Source: Psychroflexus sp. ALD_RP9 (GTDB lineage Bacteria > Bacteroidota > Bacteroidia > Flavobacteriales > Flavobacteriaceae). Taken from it: a stretch of DNA of 64,000 nucleotides. The translations under genes were made by a program, and so were the position numbers. Below, piece after piece: positions 26,972 through 34,451 of the stretch. The stretch lies in the NCBI RefSeq assembly GCF_017311165.1, contig NZ_CP062973.1, positions 1,364,001 to 1,428,000 on the forward strand. The letters run 5' to 3'. The notes under the pieces were generated by a model, which saw only the letters and a list, made by a program, of their open reading frames with translations, had not been told where the DNA came from and ran no database searches. Every line of letters starts with the position of its first letter. Positions within the stretch are counted from its first letter, which is position 1.

Positions 26972-27376
26972 AATACGCAGTTAACTTTTTTAGTCATAAA
27001 TGTTATCTACATTTCGCTATGCGTATGCATTTTTCTCTATGATGGCAAATTAAGTGGTGTTCACTGTAGTTTTTCTTCACCAAAAGCCGGCGTATTTATG
27101 TTTTAGAGGTTTGGGCGCTGCAATTCCATAATAAGGATTTCAAGCAATATCTTATACAACTTCATTCATATTCATTAACTTTTTTATCTGTTTTGCCCAT
27201 ACTAATACATGTACAAGTTTTGATGTAAGCAATTCTTGTTTTAATGCTAATAAGGTCTAAATTTTAGAAGTATTCTTACTCGATGCTTCAGTAGGGCTTA
27301 AGTATAGCTAATGTATTAAGAGTGTATTAAAACAGGGTTTCAAAAAAGCCTTAATTCTATCAAAATGTAAAATAAA
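26972..27376. other. Gene-free stretch at right edge of the island
   Basis: About 400 bases without a credible ORF on either strand. A GC-richer block near 27080-27140 (around CCGGCGTATTTATG and GGTTTGGGCGCTGCAATTCC) looks unlike its surroundings and resembles intergenic sequence I associate with other flavobacterial genomes, so it may be a dispersed repeat. No insertion-sequence ends or target duplications were recognised. Confidence 0.45.
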
Positions 27377-27407
27377 CTTGACATTGTAAATTTTTGTTGT
27401 ATATTTG
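27377..27407 (+). promoter_or_regulatory. Promoter of membrane protein/XRE pair
   Basis: CTTG (27377-27380), a 19-base spacer, then TATATTTG (27400-27407) closely match the Bacteroidota -33/-7 consensus. The expected start near 27414 leaves a leader of about 37 bases before the ATG at 27451. Confidence 0.75.
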
Positions 27408-27450
27408 TAAAGTTTTATTTACATTTTATCAACTTTAATCTTAACTTAGC

Positions 27451-27840
27451 ATGAAGAATTTAAAACAACAAACCTTAAAATTAGCAGGCTGGACGTGGTC
27501 TTGGGTAGCCACCTTAGCCTTAGCCACTTTTGGTCCCAAATTTATTTGGGACGAGCATTACACGCTAACCACTTTAGCCATTGCCGTAAACTTAATTAAT
27601 GGCGTGATGATGATTATTGCTAACCGCCGTTATTTTAATGCCATGGACGAGCTACAGCGCAAAATACACACAGAAGCCCTAGCCATTACCTTAGGTTTAA
27701 GCGTAATTGTAGGTTTAAGCTTTTCTTTGCTCGACCAAACCAATCTCATTAGCTTTGATGCAGAAATCGGCTTTTTAGTCGGCTTTATCGGCATTACTTA
27801 CATGTTAGCTTTAGCCATTAACCGAAACCGTTATACATGA
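27451..27840 (+). CDS. Four-helix membrane protein paired with an XRE regulator
   Basis: 129 residues with four predicted hydrophobic helices (about 14-31, 40-57, 75-95 and 104-123) and a conserved-looking MDELQRKIHTEALAITLG loop. The pattern is known from membrane proteins that sit directly in front of a small Cro/CI-type regulator in many bacteria. Its stop overlaps the regulator's ATG (ATGA, 27837-27840). The regulator probably controls this small operon and may respond to the state of the membrane protein; this is inferred. Confidence 0.75.
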   Translation: MKNLKQQTLKLAGWTWSWVATLALATFGPKFIWDEHYTLTTLAIAVNLINGVMMIIANRRYFNAMDELQRKIHTEALAITLGLSVIVGLSFSLLDQTNLISFDAEIGFLVGFIGITYMLALAINRNRYT

Positions 27841-28040
27841 AAAACAAACTGAAAGTCTTACGGGCAGAGCACAATTATACACAAGACCAGCTCGCTAAAG
27901 CGGTAGAAGTTTCGCGGCAAACCATTAATGCGATTGAAAAAGGAAAATTTGATCCTAGTTTAGTCTTGGCCATAAAGCTTGCCCGCTTGTTTAAAACTGA
28001 AATTGAAGCGATTTTTATTTATGAAGACCAAGCCAGTTGA
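27837..28040 (+). CDS. XRE-family helix-turn-helix regulator
   Basis: 67-residue single-domain Cro/CI-type DNA-binding protein. The helix-turn-helix is YTQDQLAKAVEVSRQTINAIEKGKFDPS (about residues 14-41), with the usual QxxLA and RQTIxxIE contacts. Translationally coupled to the upstream membrane-protein gene by a four-base overlap. Short Yoz/YobD-like regulators of this type generally act on their own operon. Confidence 0.9.
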   Translation: MKNKLKVLRAEHNYTQDQLAKAVEVSRQTINAIEKGKFDPSLVLAIKLARLFKTEIEAIFIYEDQAS

Positions 28041-28086
28041 AGTGATTAGCCTAGCACTAACCACGAGCATCTTAATCAACTAGTGC

Positions 28087-28956
28087 TTAAGATTGGTGTA
28101 ACTCAGCTTTATAGTCATCAATCTGCTGCTGAAGCTGTTGCGGTAAACTCGGGTTTTTGATATCTGTATAAGTTTGCATCTTTGCTTTAATTATTTGAGC
28201 AACAAGTAAACGCGCATGATGTTTAGAATCTGAAGGAATAATATACCAAGGTGCTTCAGTGGTTGAGGTGGCCGAAATGGCAGCTTCGTAACAGCGAATG
28301 TAATCATCCCATAATTTACGGTCTTTTAAATCTTCTGGCGAAAACTTCCATTGTTTATGAGGCTTGTTTAGGCGTCTGAGTAGTCGGTGTTTTTGTTCTT
28401 CTTTAGAAATGTGCAGAAAAAATTTAAAAATAATACAACCATTTTGGTGGATGCTTTGTTCAAAATGATTAATCTGCTGAAAACGTTGCTCCCAAAAATC
28501 TAGTGTTATATCGCTTAAACTATTAATATGTGGTATGTTTTCATGCAAGACAATTTCGGGTTTCACCCTTGAAATCAAGACGTTTTCATAATGCGAACGG
28601 TTAAATACCGCATATTTACCACGTGCAGGTAAGGCTTTATAGTGTCGCCACAAAAAATCATGCTGAAGCTCTTGGCTTGTGGGTTTTTTAAAGCTATGAG
28701 ACACCACACCACGCACATTAAAATCTTTAAATACCTCTCGTATTAAGCTGTCTTTACCAGAAGTATCCATGCCTTGAATACAGACTAAAACCGAATATTT
28801 GCCATGCGCATAAAGCGTATTTTGCATCTCACCAAGTTGGCGGCGTACTTTCCGCAATTGCTTTTTAAGCGTTTTTTTACGCCTTTGGTGGTCGAGTAAT
28901 GTAGGATATTGGTCTAGCTTAATTTGTGTCGTTGCCATAAATTGATTAAAATTCAT
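28087..28956 (-). CDS. Polyphosphate kinase 2 family protein
   Basis: 289-residue PPK2-type P-loop kinase that uses polyphosphate to phosphorylate nucleotides. The Walker A variant is QGMDTSGKDSLI, followed by the HSFKKPTSQELQHDFLWR segment (polyphosphate and base contacts), the lid region with FNRSHYENVLISRVKPE, and the Walker B-proximal CIIFKFFLHIS. Length and the basic N-terminal helices fit single-domain PPK2. AMP versus NDP preference cannot be told from sequence. It is convergent with the XRE gene. Confidence 0.93.
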   Translation of the reverse strand: MNFNQFMATTQIKLDQYPTLLDHQRRKKTLKKQLRKVRRQLGEMQNTLYAHGKYSVLVCIQGMDTSGKDSLIREVFKDFNVRGVVSHSFKKPTSQELQHDFLWRHYKALPARGKYAVFNRSHYENVLISRVKPEIVLHENIPHINSLSDITLDFWEQRFQQINHFEQSIHQNGCIIFKFFLHISKEEQKHRLLRRLNKPHKQWKFSPEDLKDRKLWDDYIRCYEAAISATSTTEAPWYIIPSDSKHHARLLVAQIIKAKMQTYTDIKNPSLPQQLQQQIDDYKAELHQS

Positions 28957-29362
28957 CTCAATAGTGTTTTAAAGCGCATCAGCAAAATAAACGATTGCAT
29001 AAGTATATCCTAGGTTTGTACTTGGTTTTTTAAAAAAAGTTGTTTTTAAAGCGGCTGAATGATATCTTAATACCTCAGTTTTTTTTTGAAGCTATAAGCC
29101 AGAATATAACTAAGCATAAAATTTGGTTTAGTCTTGATCTTAACCTCTAAAACATGTTCAGTCACTAAAGAATTCAGTAAAGTTAATTTTACCTCATTAA
29201 GCTAAGTCTTCAATTAAGAACACTGGTTTTTCTAAAGAGCCTTTGCAATTTTAACTTCAAAATATATTTATAGTCTACATTTAAATTATTAATTGTTAAC
29301 TATTTGTAAATCAGAAATTAGCAACTGAGTTTCTGGTTTATTTTTAGCTAAAAAATTAGATC
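28957..29362. other. Gene-free stretch upstream of the SPFH lipoprotein
   Basis: 406 bases between divergent genes. No ORF with coding character was seen on either strand, nor any repeat or RNA structure that I could support. It presumably holds the promoters of the PPK2 and SPFH genes, but no clear TAnnTTTG was placed. Confidence 0.5.
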
Positions 29363-30169
29363 ATGAAAACAAAACACATTTTTTTAGTAGCATTTGCAGT
29401 TGTACTAACGAGCAGTTGTGCGGTTATCAGGCCTGGTGAAGTTGGGATTAAACAAAAATTAGGTCAGTTATCTGATGAGGTCAACACTGAAGGAACCGTT
29501 TATTTTAATCCGTTGACTAGCCGTGTAATTAAAGAGTCTACCCAAACTAAAAACATTAAACTCTTTTTAAGCTTACCCAGCAAGGAAGGCTTAAGCGTTA
29601 ATTCTGAAATTTCTATTCTTTATCGTCTAGATGGTAACAAAGTAGCCTCGGTACTTAAAAACTTAGGTCAAGATTATGAGTCGGTTATTACCAGTGTATT
29701 CCGTTCAGCTGCTTCAGATGTTTGTGCTAAATTTTTCGCGAAAGATATGCATTCAGGTATGCGTGCCGTGATAGAAGATGAAATTTTAAATAAGATGAGA
29801 ATTAATCTTGAAAAACAAGCTGATGGAATTGAATTAATAGCGGTACTCATGAAGCAAATACAGTTGCCGCCTGGCTTAGCGAGTTCTATTGAACGTAAAC
29901 TGCAAGCCGAGCAAGATGCCATGCGAATGGAGTTTGTACTGAAGCAAGAAACCTTAGAAGCTCAAAGAAAAATTATTAATGCTAAAGGCGAACGAGATGC
30001 CCAATTAATTATTGCAGAAGGATTAACCAATGGTATTATTCGCATCAAAGCCATTGAAGCTTTTAGAGAATTATCTAAATCTAACAATGCCAAAGTAATT
30101 ATAACCGATGGTAAAACGCCGCTTATGGTTAATGATAATCAAACCGTTACGCCGACTTCAAATAAGTAA
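29363..30169 (+). CDS. SPFH/prohibitin-family lipoprotein
   Basis: 268 residues. The N-terminal signal ends in a lipobox (VLTSSC, Cys about 19), so the protein should be lipid-anchored outside the cytoplasm. That is unusual for prohibitin-like proteins but common in Bacteroidota. The SPFH domain follows (GEVGIKQKLGQ to about residue 180), then a coiled-coil stretch (EQDAMRMEFVLKQETLEAQRKI, AKGERDAQLIIAEG) that in this family drives ring assembly. Function is likely membrane scaffolding. A rho-independent terminator follows directly. Confidence 0.88.
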   Translation: MKTKHIFLVAFAVVLTSSCAVIRPGEVGIKQKLGQLSDEVNTEGTVYFNPLTSRVIKESTQTKNIKLFLSLPSKEGLSVNSEISILYRLDGNKVASVLKNLGQDYESVITSVFRSAASDVCAKFFAKDMHSGMRAVIEDEILNKMRINLEKQADGIELIAVLMKQIQLPPGLASSIERKLQAEQDAMRMEFVLKQETLEAQRKIINAKGERDAQLIIAEGLTNGIIRIKAIEAFRELSKSNNAKVIITDGKTPLMVNDNQTVTPTSNK

Positions 30170-30184
30170 AGTCTAATGGTGTTT

Positions 30185-30220
30185 AAAAGGCCTGTTTTTT
30201 ATTAAAGTAGGCCTTTTTTT
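30185..30220 (+). terminator. Terminator of the SPFH gene
   Basis: AAAAGGCCT (30185-30193) pairs with AGGCCTTTT (30209-30217) around a 15-base loop and runs into a T tract. It is 16 bases after the stop codon. Confidence 0.85.
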
Positions 30221-30366
30221 ATATCGGTCTTGTATATTCTTCAGTGGTGAGGCAAATAAGCCATTTCTAATTTAGATTGAGACCAATGTAATTAAAATAC
30301 TACGACTTTTATATTAAACCCAAATCTTATCATCGAAGATATGAGTTGTTGGATTTTCTTTCTTCT

Positions 30367-30594
30367 TTATTTAATAGCCAGTTTTAATTTCCAGGAATTT
30401 TGTCTAATATAAAATACAGTAATTATTTCAATTTTCCTTTGGTCATAATTTATTCTAAAATAAAATGTTGTTTGCTCGTTTACAACACATTTATTTAGAT
30501 TATCAAATTCTGAAGATTTTAGGCAGCTTTTTGGAATGACACGACTTGAATTTTCTATTTCCTCATTTGATTTAAAAATCGCTGTTCTTTGATG
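30367..30594 (-). pseudogene. 5'-truncated RelE/ParE-type toxin remnant
   Basis: A minus-strand frame of 75 codons without any start codon ends at 30367. Its second half reads IPKS, then NKCVVNEQTTFYFRIN, IEIITVFYIRQN and a final KLKLAIK. These are the C-terminal strands and conserved Arg-Gln-Asn ending of RelE/ParE-family toxins of Bacteroidota. The N-terminal helices are missing. The frame's upstream part overlaps the 3' end of the membrane-protein gene at 30555. No antitoxin gene is nearby. It looks like a dead toxin fused by deletion to the end of the sigma-factor operon. Confidence 0.7.
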
Positions 30595-31103
30595 CTACTT
30601 TTAATAATAATAGCAACAATAAAAATAAGAGAAACAACACCCGAAACGAGAATATAGGTGTAAAACCCTTTTGATAAGTAATCCTTAAAATAAGGAAGGA
30701 GTAAACAAAATCCAACTACGTAAACTGCTATGCAGATTGGCGTAACAGCATAATTAATTATTTGTCGAGCTTTGTAATAATTTTTTAAATAGGCGTGGTA
30801 AGATTTTTGGGTCATCGAAATGAGCTGTTTTTCCTTGCGATATAGCGAATAAAATTCTAAGATAATTCGCAAAGTAAGACTTGAAATCATTAAAACTAAA
30901 CCTAAATTAAAGTTGTTCCATTGTCTGAATGCATAGTAAAAAGCATAGATGATTAAAACAACCACTGTTAAAGACATCACAGCAATACTAATATGTTGAT
31001 TGTTGCGTTGTTTCTTTGCTTTTTTTATAATATTCTTAGGATTAGAGTTATAGCCATCATTAGCTTGACTCTCCCACAATTTATTTAAGTGATCATTTTC
31101 CAT
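30555..31103 (-). CDS. Four-helix membrane protein, candidate anti-sigma factor
   Basis: 182 residues. A hydrophilic N-terminus of about 35 residues (ENDHLNKLWESQ to KKAKKQRNNQ) precedes four hydrophobic segments in two pairs (about 39-58 and 68-85, then 118-138 and 146-166). It overlaps the ECF sigma gene by 11 bases, the usual position of an anti-sigma factor. It has no zinc-binding HxxxCxxC motif. The role is inferred from context. The C-terminal codons overlap a broken toxin frame, so the end of this protein may have been changed by a deletion. Confidence 0.7.
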   Translation of the reverse strand: MENDHLNKLWESQANDGYNSNPKNIIKKAKKQRNNQHISIAVMSLTVVVLIIYAFYYAFRQWNNFNLGLVLMISSLTLRIILEFYSLYRKEKQLISMTQKSYHAYLKNYYKARQIINYAVTPICIAVYVVGFCLLLPYFKDYLSKGFYTYILVSGVVSLIFIVAIIIKSSIKEQRFLNQMRK

Positions 31104-31584
31104 TTTTGATACATTTTAAAAGTGATTTTCGAATACGACTTAATCGCGTTCGTAATGTTCCGTGTGCTAAACCAACAGCATCTGCAATAGTTGCTTGTGG
31201 TACGTTTTCTAGTTCTAATAATATTAATGCTTTATTTTGCTCGTTTAATTGGTCTATACAGTGATACATCTTTTTGATGTGATCTGCCTCGTTGTTATTG
31301 CCAGTATCATCAGGAGTATTCGACAATACGTTCTCATTAATAGGGATGTTTTTTTTAGATTGACGTAAATCAGATAAACATACATTTACTGCAATTCTAT
31401 AAATCCAAGTCTCAATAGAAGATTTCCCTTTAAATGAATTTCTATGTTTCCATACCTTTATAAAGGTTTCTTGAAGCCATTCATTAGCAAGCTCATTATT
31501 TCCTGACGCATAGCCTAAGCATAGCCTATGAATTTTAGAAGCCTGTAAGTTATAAATGTTAGTAAACTCTTGTTCAGTTATCAT
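31093..31584 (-). CDS. ECF-type RNA polymerase sigma factor
   Basis: 163-residue sigma-70 family protein with only regions 2 and 4, as in ECF sigma factors. Region 2 includes LANEWLQETFIKVWKHRNSFKGKSSIETWIYRIAVNVC (core binding and -10 recognition). Region 4 contains ALILLELENVPQATIADAVGLAHGTLRTRLSRIRKSL (helix-turn-helix). Its ATG shares one base with the stop of the upstream hydrolase gene (TAATG), and it overlaps the downstream membrane protein. The three genes form one operon. Confidence 0.93.
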   Translation of the reverse strand: MITEQEFTNIYNLQASKIHRLCLGYASGNNELANEWLQETFIKVWKHRNSFKGKSSIETWIYRIAVNVCLSDLRQSKKNIPINENVLSNTPDDTGNNNEADHIKKMYHCIDQLNEQNKALILLELENVPQATIADAVGLAHGTLRTRLSRIRKSLLKCIKNGK

Positions 31585-32432
31585 TATTTAGATGATAATA
31601 TCGTTTTAATTTGTTTAAAAAACCATTCAGGTTGGTCTAGCATTATAAAATGGGCACTTTTTTCTGCCATAATAAAATTGTAATCTTTTAAATTGGCATA
31701 CTGACTTTTATAAGTTTGCTTAACCATTTCCTTACCATAGGGTTGTGATGCTGCGATTATAGTAACAGGAATCGAAATGTTTTTTAAACTTTCTCTAAGA
31801 TCTAACTTAAGGTAATCTGTATAGCCATAAACATATGTTTTTCGGTCAGATTCTAGTATCCAGTTCTTGATTTTTTCTTGAGCTGTGGCTTTAAGGCTCA
31901 TTGTTTTAGACATGGCTATGGCAGTTTGCTCAAAGGCTACATCATCCATTGCCAGTAGTTGATTGTTATATGGACTTTTATACCTCAAGTTTTCGGGATT
32001 AAAATCAGGAATCATTAATGCACCAGAAGCAGGAAGCGCATCAATTAGTATGATTTTAGAAAGTTTTAAGTCCTTTTGTGCAGCAAGCCAAGTGGCCAAG
32101 GTTCCGCCCAAACTGTGTCCAATTATGGTAGTGTTTTGCAAGTTGTTTTTTAAGATATAGTTTTTTAGAGACTTATTGACTTTAGGTAACCAAGGGAATT
32201 CTATGGGTTCTTTTCCGCCAAAACCAGCTAAAGTGACCACATGGCATTCGTAATTTTTTTCAAGTTGCTTTACTAGTGGATTCCAAATACCTCCAGGAAC
32301 TGTAAATCCAGGAATTAATAAAATAGGTTGTCCATTTCCTGTAACTTCTACACTGATAGGTTGACTTTCATTTTTTGCGTAAATTGAATAAGTAAATACA
32401 AATGAGATTAATAATAAAATTAAATTTTTCAT
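31584..32432 (-). CDS. Exported alpha/beta hydrolase
   Basis: 282 residues. A signal peptide (KNLILLLISFVFTYSIYAKN) leads into an alpha/beta-hydrolase fold: oxyanion strand QPILLIPGFTVPGG, nucleophile elbow IGHSLGGT (Ser about 108), and a late catalytic His in KSAHFIMLDQPEWF. The acid is probably in the region before DYLKLDLRESL. An esterase-like activity in the periplasm or outside the cell is likely; the substrate is unknown. It is the first gene of the ECF sigma operon, an unusual partner for a sigma factor. Confidence 0.9.
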   Translation of the reverse strand: MKNLILLLISFVFTYSIYAKNESQPISVEVTGNGQPILLIPGFTVPGGIWNPLVKQLEKNYECHVVTLAGFGGKEPIEFPWLPKVNKSLKNYILKNNLQNTTIIGHSLGGTLATWLAAQKDLKLSKIILIDALPASGALMIPDFNPENLRYKSPYNNQLLAMDDVAFEQTAIAMSKTMSLKATAQEKIKNWILESDRKTYVYGYTDYLKLDLRESLKNISIPVTIIAASQPYGKEMVKQTYKSQYANLKDYNFIMAEKSAHFIMLDQPEWFFKQIKTILSSK

Positions 32433-32635
32433 TGTTATTAAGTTTTGGTTTCCCTTTAGATGCAGAAATCAAAAAATGTTACATTTTATATTAAGAGCTA
32501 CAAGGAATATCGTTAATTTGTTTTTGATATGCTTTATTAAATGTTGTAGATACACCTTTTTAATAAAGCAAACTTAGCACTAAATCTTTTACAGCGGTGG
32601 TTGAATTTAAAGTGCCTATGAAAGATTATGGTAGA

Positions 32636-32800
32636 GGTTTTTGAGCAACAATCGCAGGCTTTGTTGGGTTTCTTATTCTTTTAATATAAATTGTTTAGGA
32701 TACCTTTTTACACGCTATAAAACTTCTCTAAAGCGTGAGTTTTGGCAAAAAGGCGATTGTTGGTCGGCGATGAGGTAGCCAATTAAATGCCCTTGTTTCA
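32636..32800 (-). pseudogene. Degraded duplicate of the 3' end of mfd
   Basis: About 165 bases on the minus strand align without gaps to the mfd coding region at about 34532-34690. Translated in the mfd frame it reads LIGYLIADQQSPF, then SRFREVL, stop, PKQF, LKE, stop, and LRLLLK. By hand count 37 of 51 residues equal mfd. Stop codons are TAG (32715-32717) and TAA (32673-32675). Orientation is the same as mfd. No other gene was seen in the 405-base gap 32433-32837. The fragment cannot be functional as protein. Confidence 0.9.
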
Positions 32801-32837
32801 GAATTAACATTAAAAAGTCAATACTATTAGGAATATT

Positions 32838-33221
32838 TTAGTCCATCATCAATATTTTAAACTCCTCAAAATTAATTGGTTTTAAGTGATAATGGTCTTG
32901 TAAGTTATAGTATTTAGCCTGCTCTATATCTGAGGGGTTTTCTGAACTTGTTAAAATATTGATACAGATATCTTTTGAAATTTCTAAAGTATGAAATTCA
33001 GTTAAAAATTGCCAGCCATTCAATAACGGCATATTGATGTCAAGTATAATTTTATCAGGGAGTAACTCAGGTGTATTTAAATGCGCCTTAATATGGTTAA
33101 TTGCTTCGAGTCCATTTTCAAAAAATTCAACCTTGATCGTGTTTTGGTTAAGATTTGATAGGTATTTTTTTAAAATAAAAACCTGGATATCGTCATCCTC
33201 TACAATTATTATTTTTTTCAT
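32838..33221 (-). CDS. Stand-alone response regulator receiver protein
   Basis: 127-residue CheY-like receiver with no output domain. The acidic pocket is VEDDD (residues 7-11), the phosphoacceptor Asp is in KIILDINMPLLNG, the switch Ser/Thr is in NILTSSENP, and the conserved Lys is in LKPIN. Single-domain receivers of this type are frequent in flavobacteria next to PAS kinases. Its start is one base after the stop of the histidine kinase gene, so the pair is cotranscribed. It probably acts by protein contact. Confidence 0.93.
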   Translation of the reverse strand: MKKIIIVEDDDIQVFILKKYLSNLNQNTIKVEFFENGLEAINHIKAHLNTPELLPDKIILDINMPLLNGWQFLTEFHTLEISKDICINILTSSENPSDIEQAKYYNLQDHYHLKPINFEEFKILMMD

Positions 33222-33222
33222 T

Positions 33223-34329
33223 TTATGCCTTGGGTATTCTAACTTTAAAATGCGTGCCTTTATTCACATCACTTTCAATAAAAATTCGACCTTGTAGGGT
33301 TTCAACTTGGTTTTTAACCATAAACAAACCCAAACCTCTAGATTCAATATTTTTGTTGGTATGAAAGCTGGTGTAGGCATTAAAAATACGGTCTCTATGT
33401 TTTTCTAAATCAATGCCCATACCATTATCTTTAAATGAAAGATTGACTTCATGTTTATTTTCATTAAGTAAGCTAATTTCAAGTTTAGATTCTGCCTTGC
33501 GGTCATCTCTATATTTAATTGCATTATTAATTAGATTATAAAAGATGCTCTTTACAAATGAGACATTAGATATAATGGTAAGGTCTTTAGGTAATTGGTT
33601 GTACAAGACAACTTGATTTGTTTGAGCTAAAAATTCTAATTCCTCAAAGCAATCATTGGTGAGATGATAAAGGTTAAGACTTACTTTATTTTCCTTAATT
33701 TTTGCATCTTCAATCAATAAATCATTAAGTTCTTTAAGTGTATTGGTCAGCTGATTTGAAGATTTAACCAGCTTATCAAAAAGCTCGTGTTCTTCAATTT
33801 CAGGAATGTCCATTTTCATGAGTGTCAATAGGCTTGAAATATTCCCAGCTGTAGATTTTAAGTTGTGAGAAATAATGTGGTTAAAGCTTTTAAGTTTATA
33901 GTTTTGCTCGCTCGCAATAAGTAAAGCTTCTTTAAATTGATTTTCTTTTTTAATCTGCTCTGAGATATCCTGAAAAGTACCATGAACACCAACGATTTCA
34001 TCATTATAAAATAAAGGTTGGCCTATGGCTCTGACGTGTTTTAAATTGCCTTTGGCTGTTTTAATCCTTAAGGAAACATCATAAGGTTTTTGGTTGTTGT
34101 AACAATCATGAAACACTTCATTAATAACCGGACGATCTTCTTCTACGAAAAAATTAATTCCAGCCTCTAAATCAGGTATAAAATGCGCTTCAACCTCGTG
34201 AATCAGCCGGGTTGTATCACTCCAAAATATGTCTTCGTCTCTTAAGTTAACAGACCAAAACCCAATCAGAGCTTGACGATTACATTGTAAAAGCAACTCA
34301 TAATTTGCAATTATTTTTGTTGGGGACAT
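33223..34329 (-). CDS. PAS-domain sensor histidine kinase
   Basis: 368-residue soluble kinase with no membrane helix. A PAS/PAC module occupies residues about 10-132 (ending VGVHGTFQDISEQ). A dimerisation/phosphoacceptor region follows with His in FNHIISHNLKSTAGNIS. The ATPase domain has N box NLINNAIKYRD, G1 FKDNGMGIDLEKH and G2 ESRGLGLFMVKN. It senses a cytoplasmic or membrane-derived signal that cannot be deduced. It is paired with a receiver one base downstream. The pair lies between mfd and a degraded copy of the mfd 3' end. Confidence 0.93.
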   Translation of the reverse strand: MSPTKIIANYELLLQCNRQALIGFWSVNLRDEDIFWSDTTRLIHEVEAHFIPDLEAGINFFVEEDRPVINEVFHDCYNNQKPYDVSLRIKTAKGNLKHVRAIGQPLFYNDEIVGVHGTFQDISEQIKKENQFKEALLIASEQNYKLKSFNHIISHNLKSTAGNISSLLTLMKMDIPEIEEHELFDKLVKSSNQLTNTLKELNDLLIEDAKIKENKVSLNLYHLTNDCFEELEFLAQTNQVVLYNQLPKDLTIISNVSFVKSIFYNLINNAIKYRDDRKAESKLEISLLNENKHEVNLSFKDNGMGIDLEKHRDRIFNAYTSFHTNKNIESRGLGLFMVKNQVETLQGRIFIESDVNKGTHFKVRIPKA

Positions 34330-34451
34330 CAGGTATACTTTCAGTAAAAATAATCAAAAATAGGTATAACTTGCAAAAAAATATCTAGCCTAATACGAGC
34401 TTAAGTCATTTTTCATGCAAGAAATGCGGCTTTTGGGTTTTAAATAATTAA

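Noticed and set aside
30170..30366. Additional gene between the SPFH terminator and the toxin remnant
   Set aside because: No frame with start codon and coding character; only AT-rich intergenic sequence.
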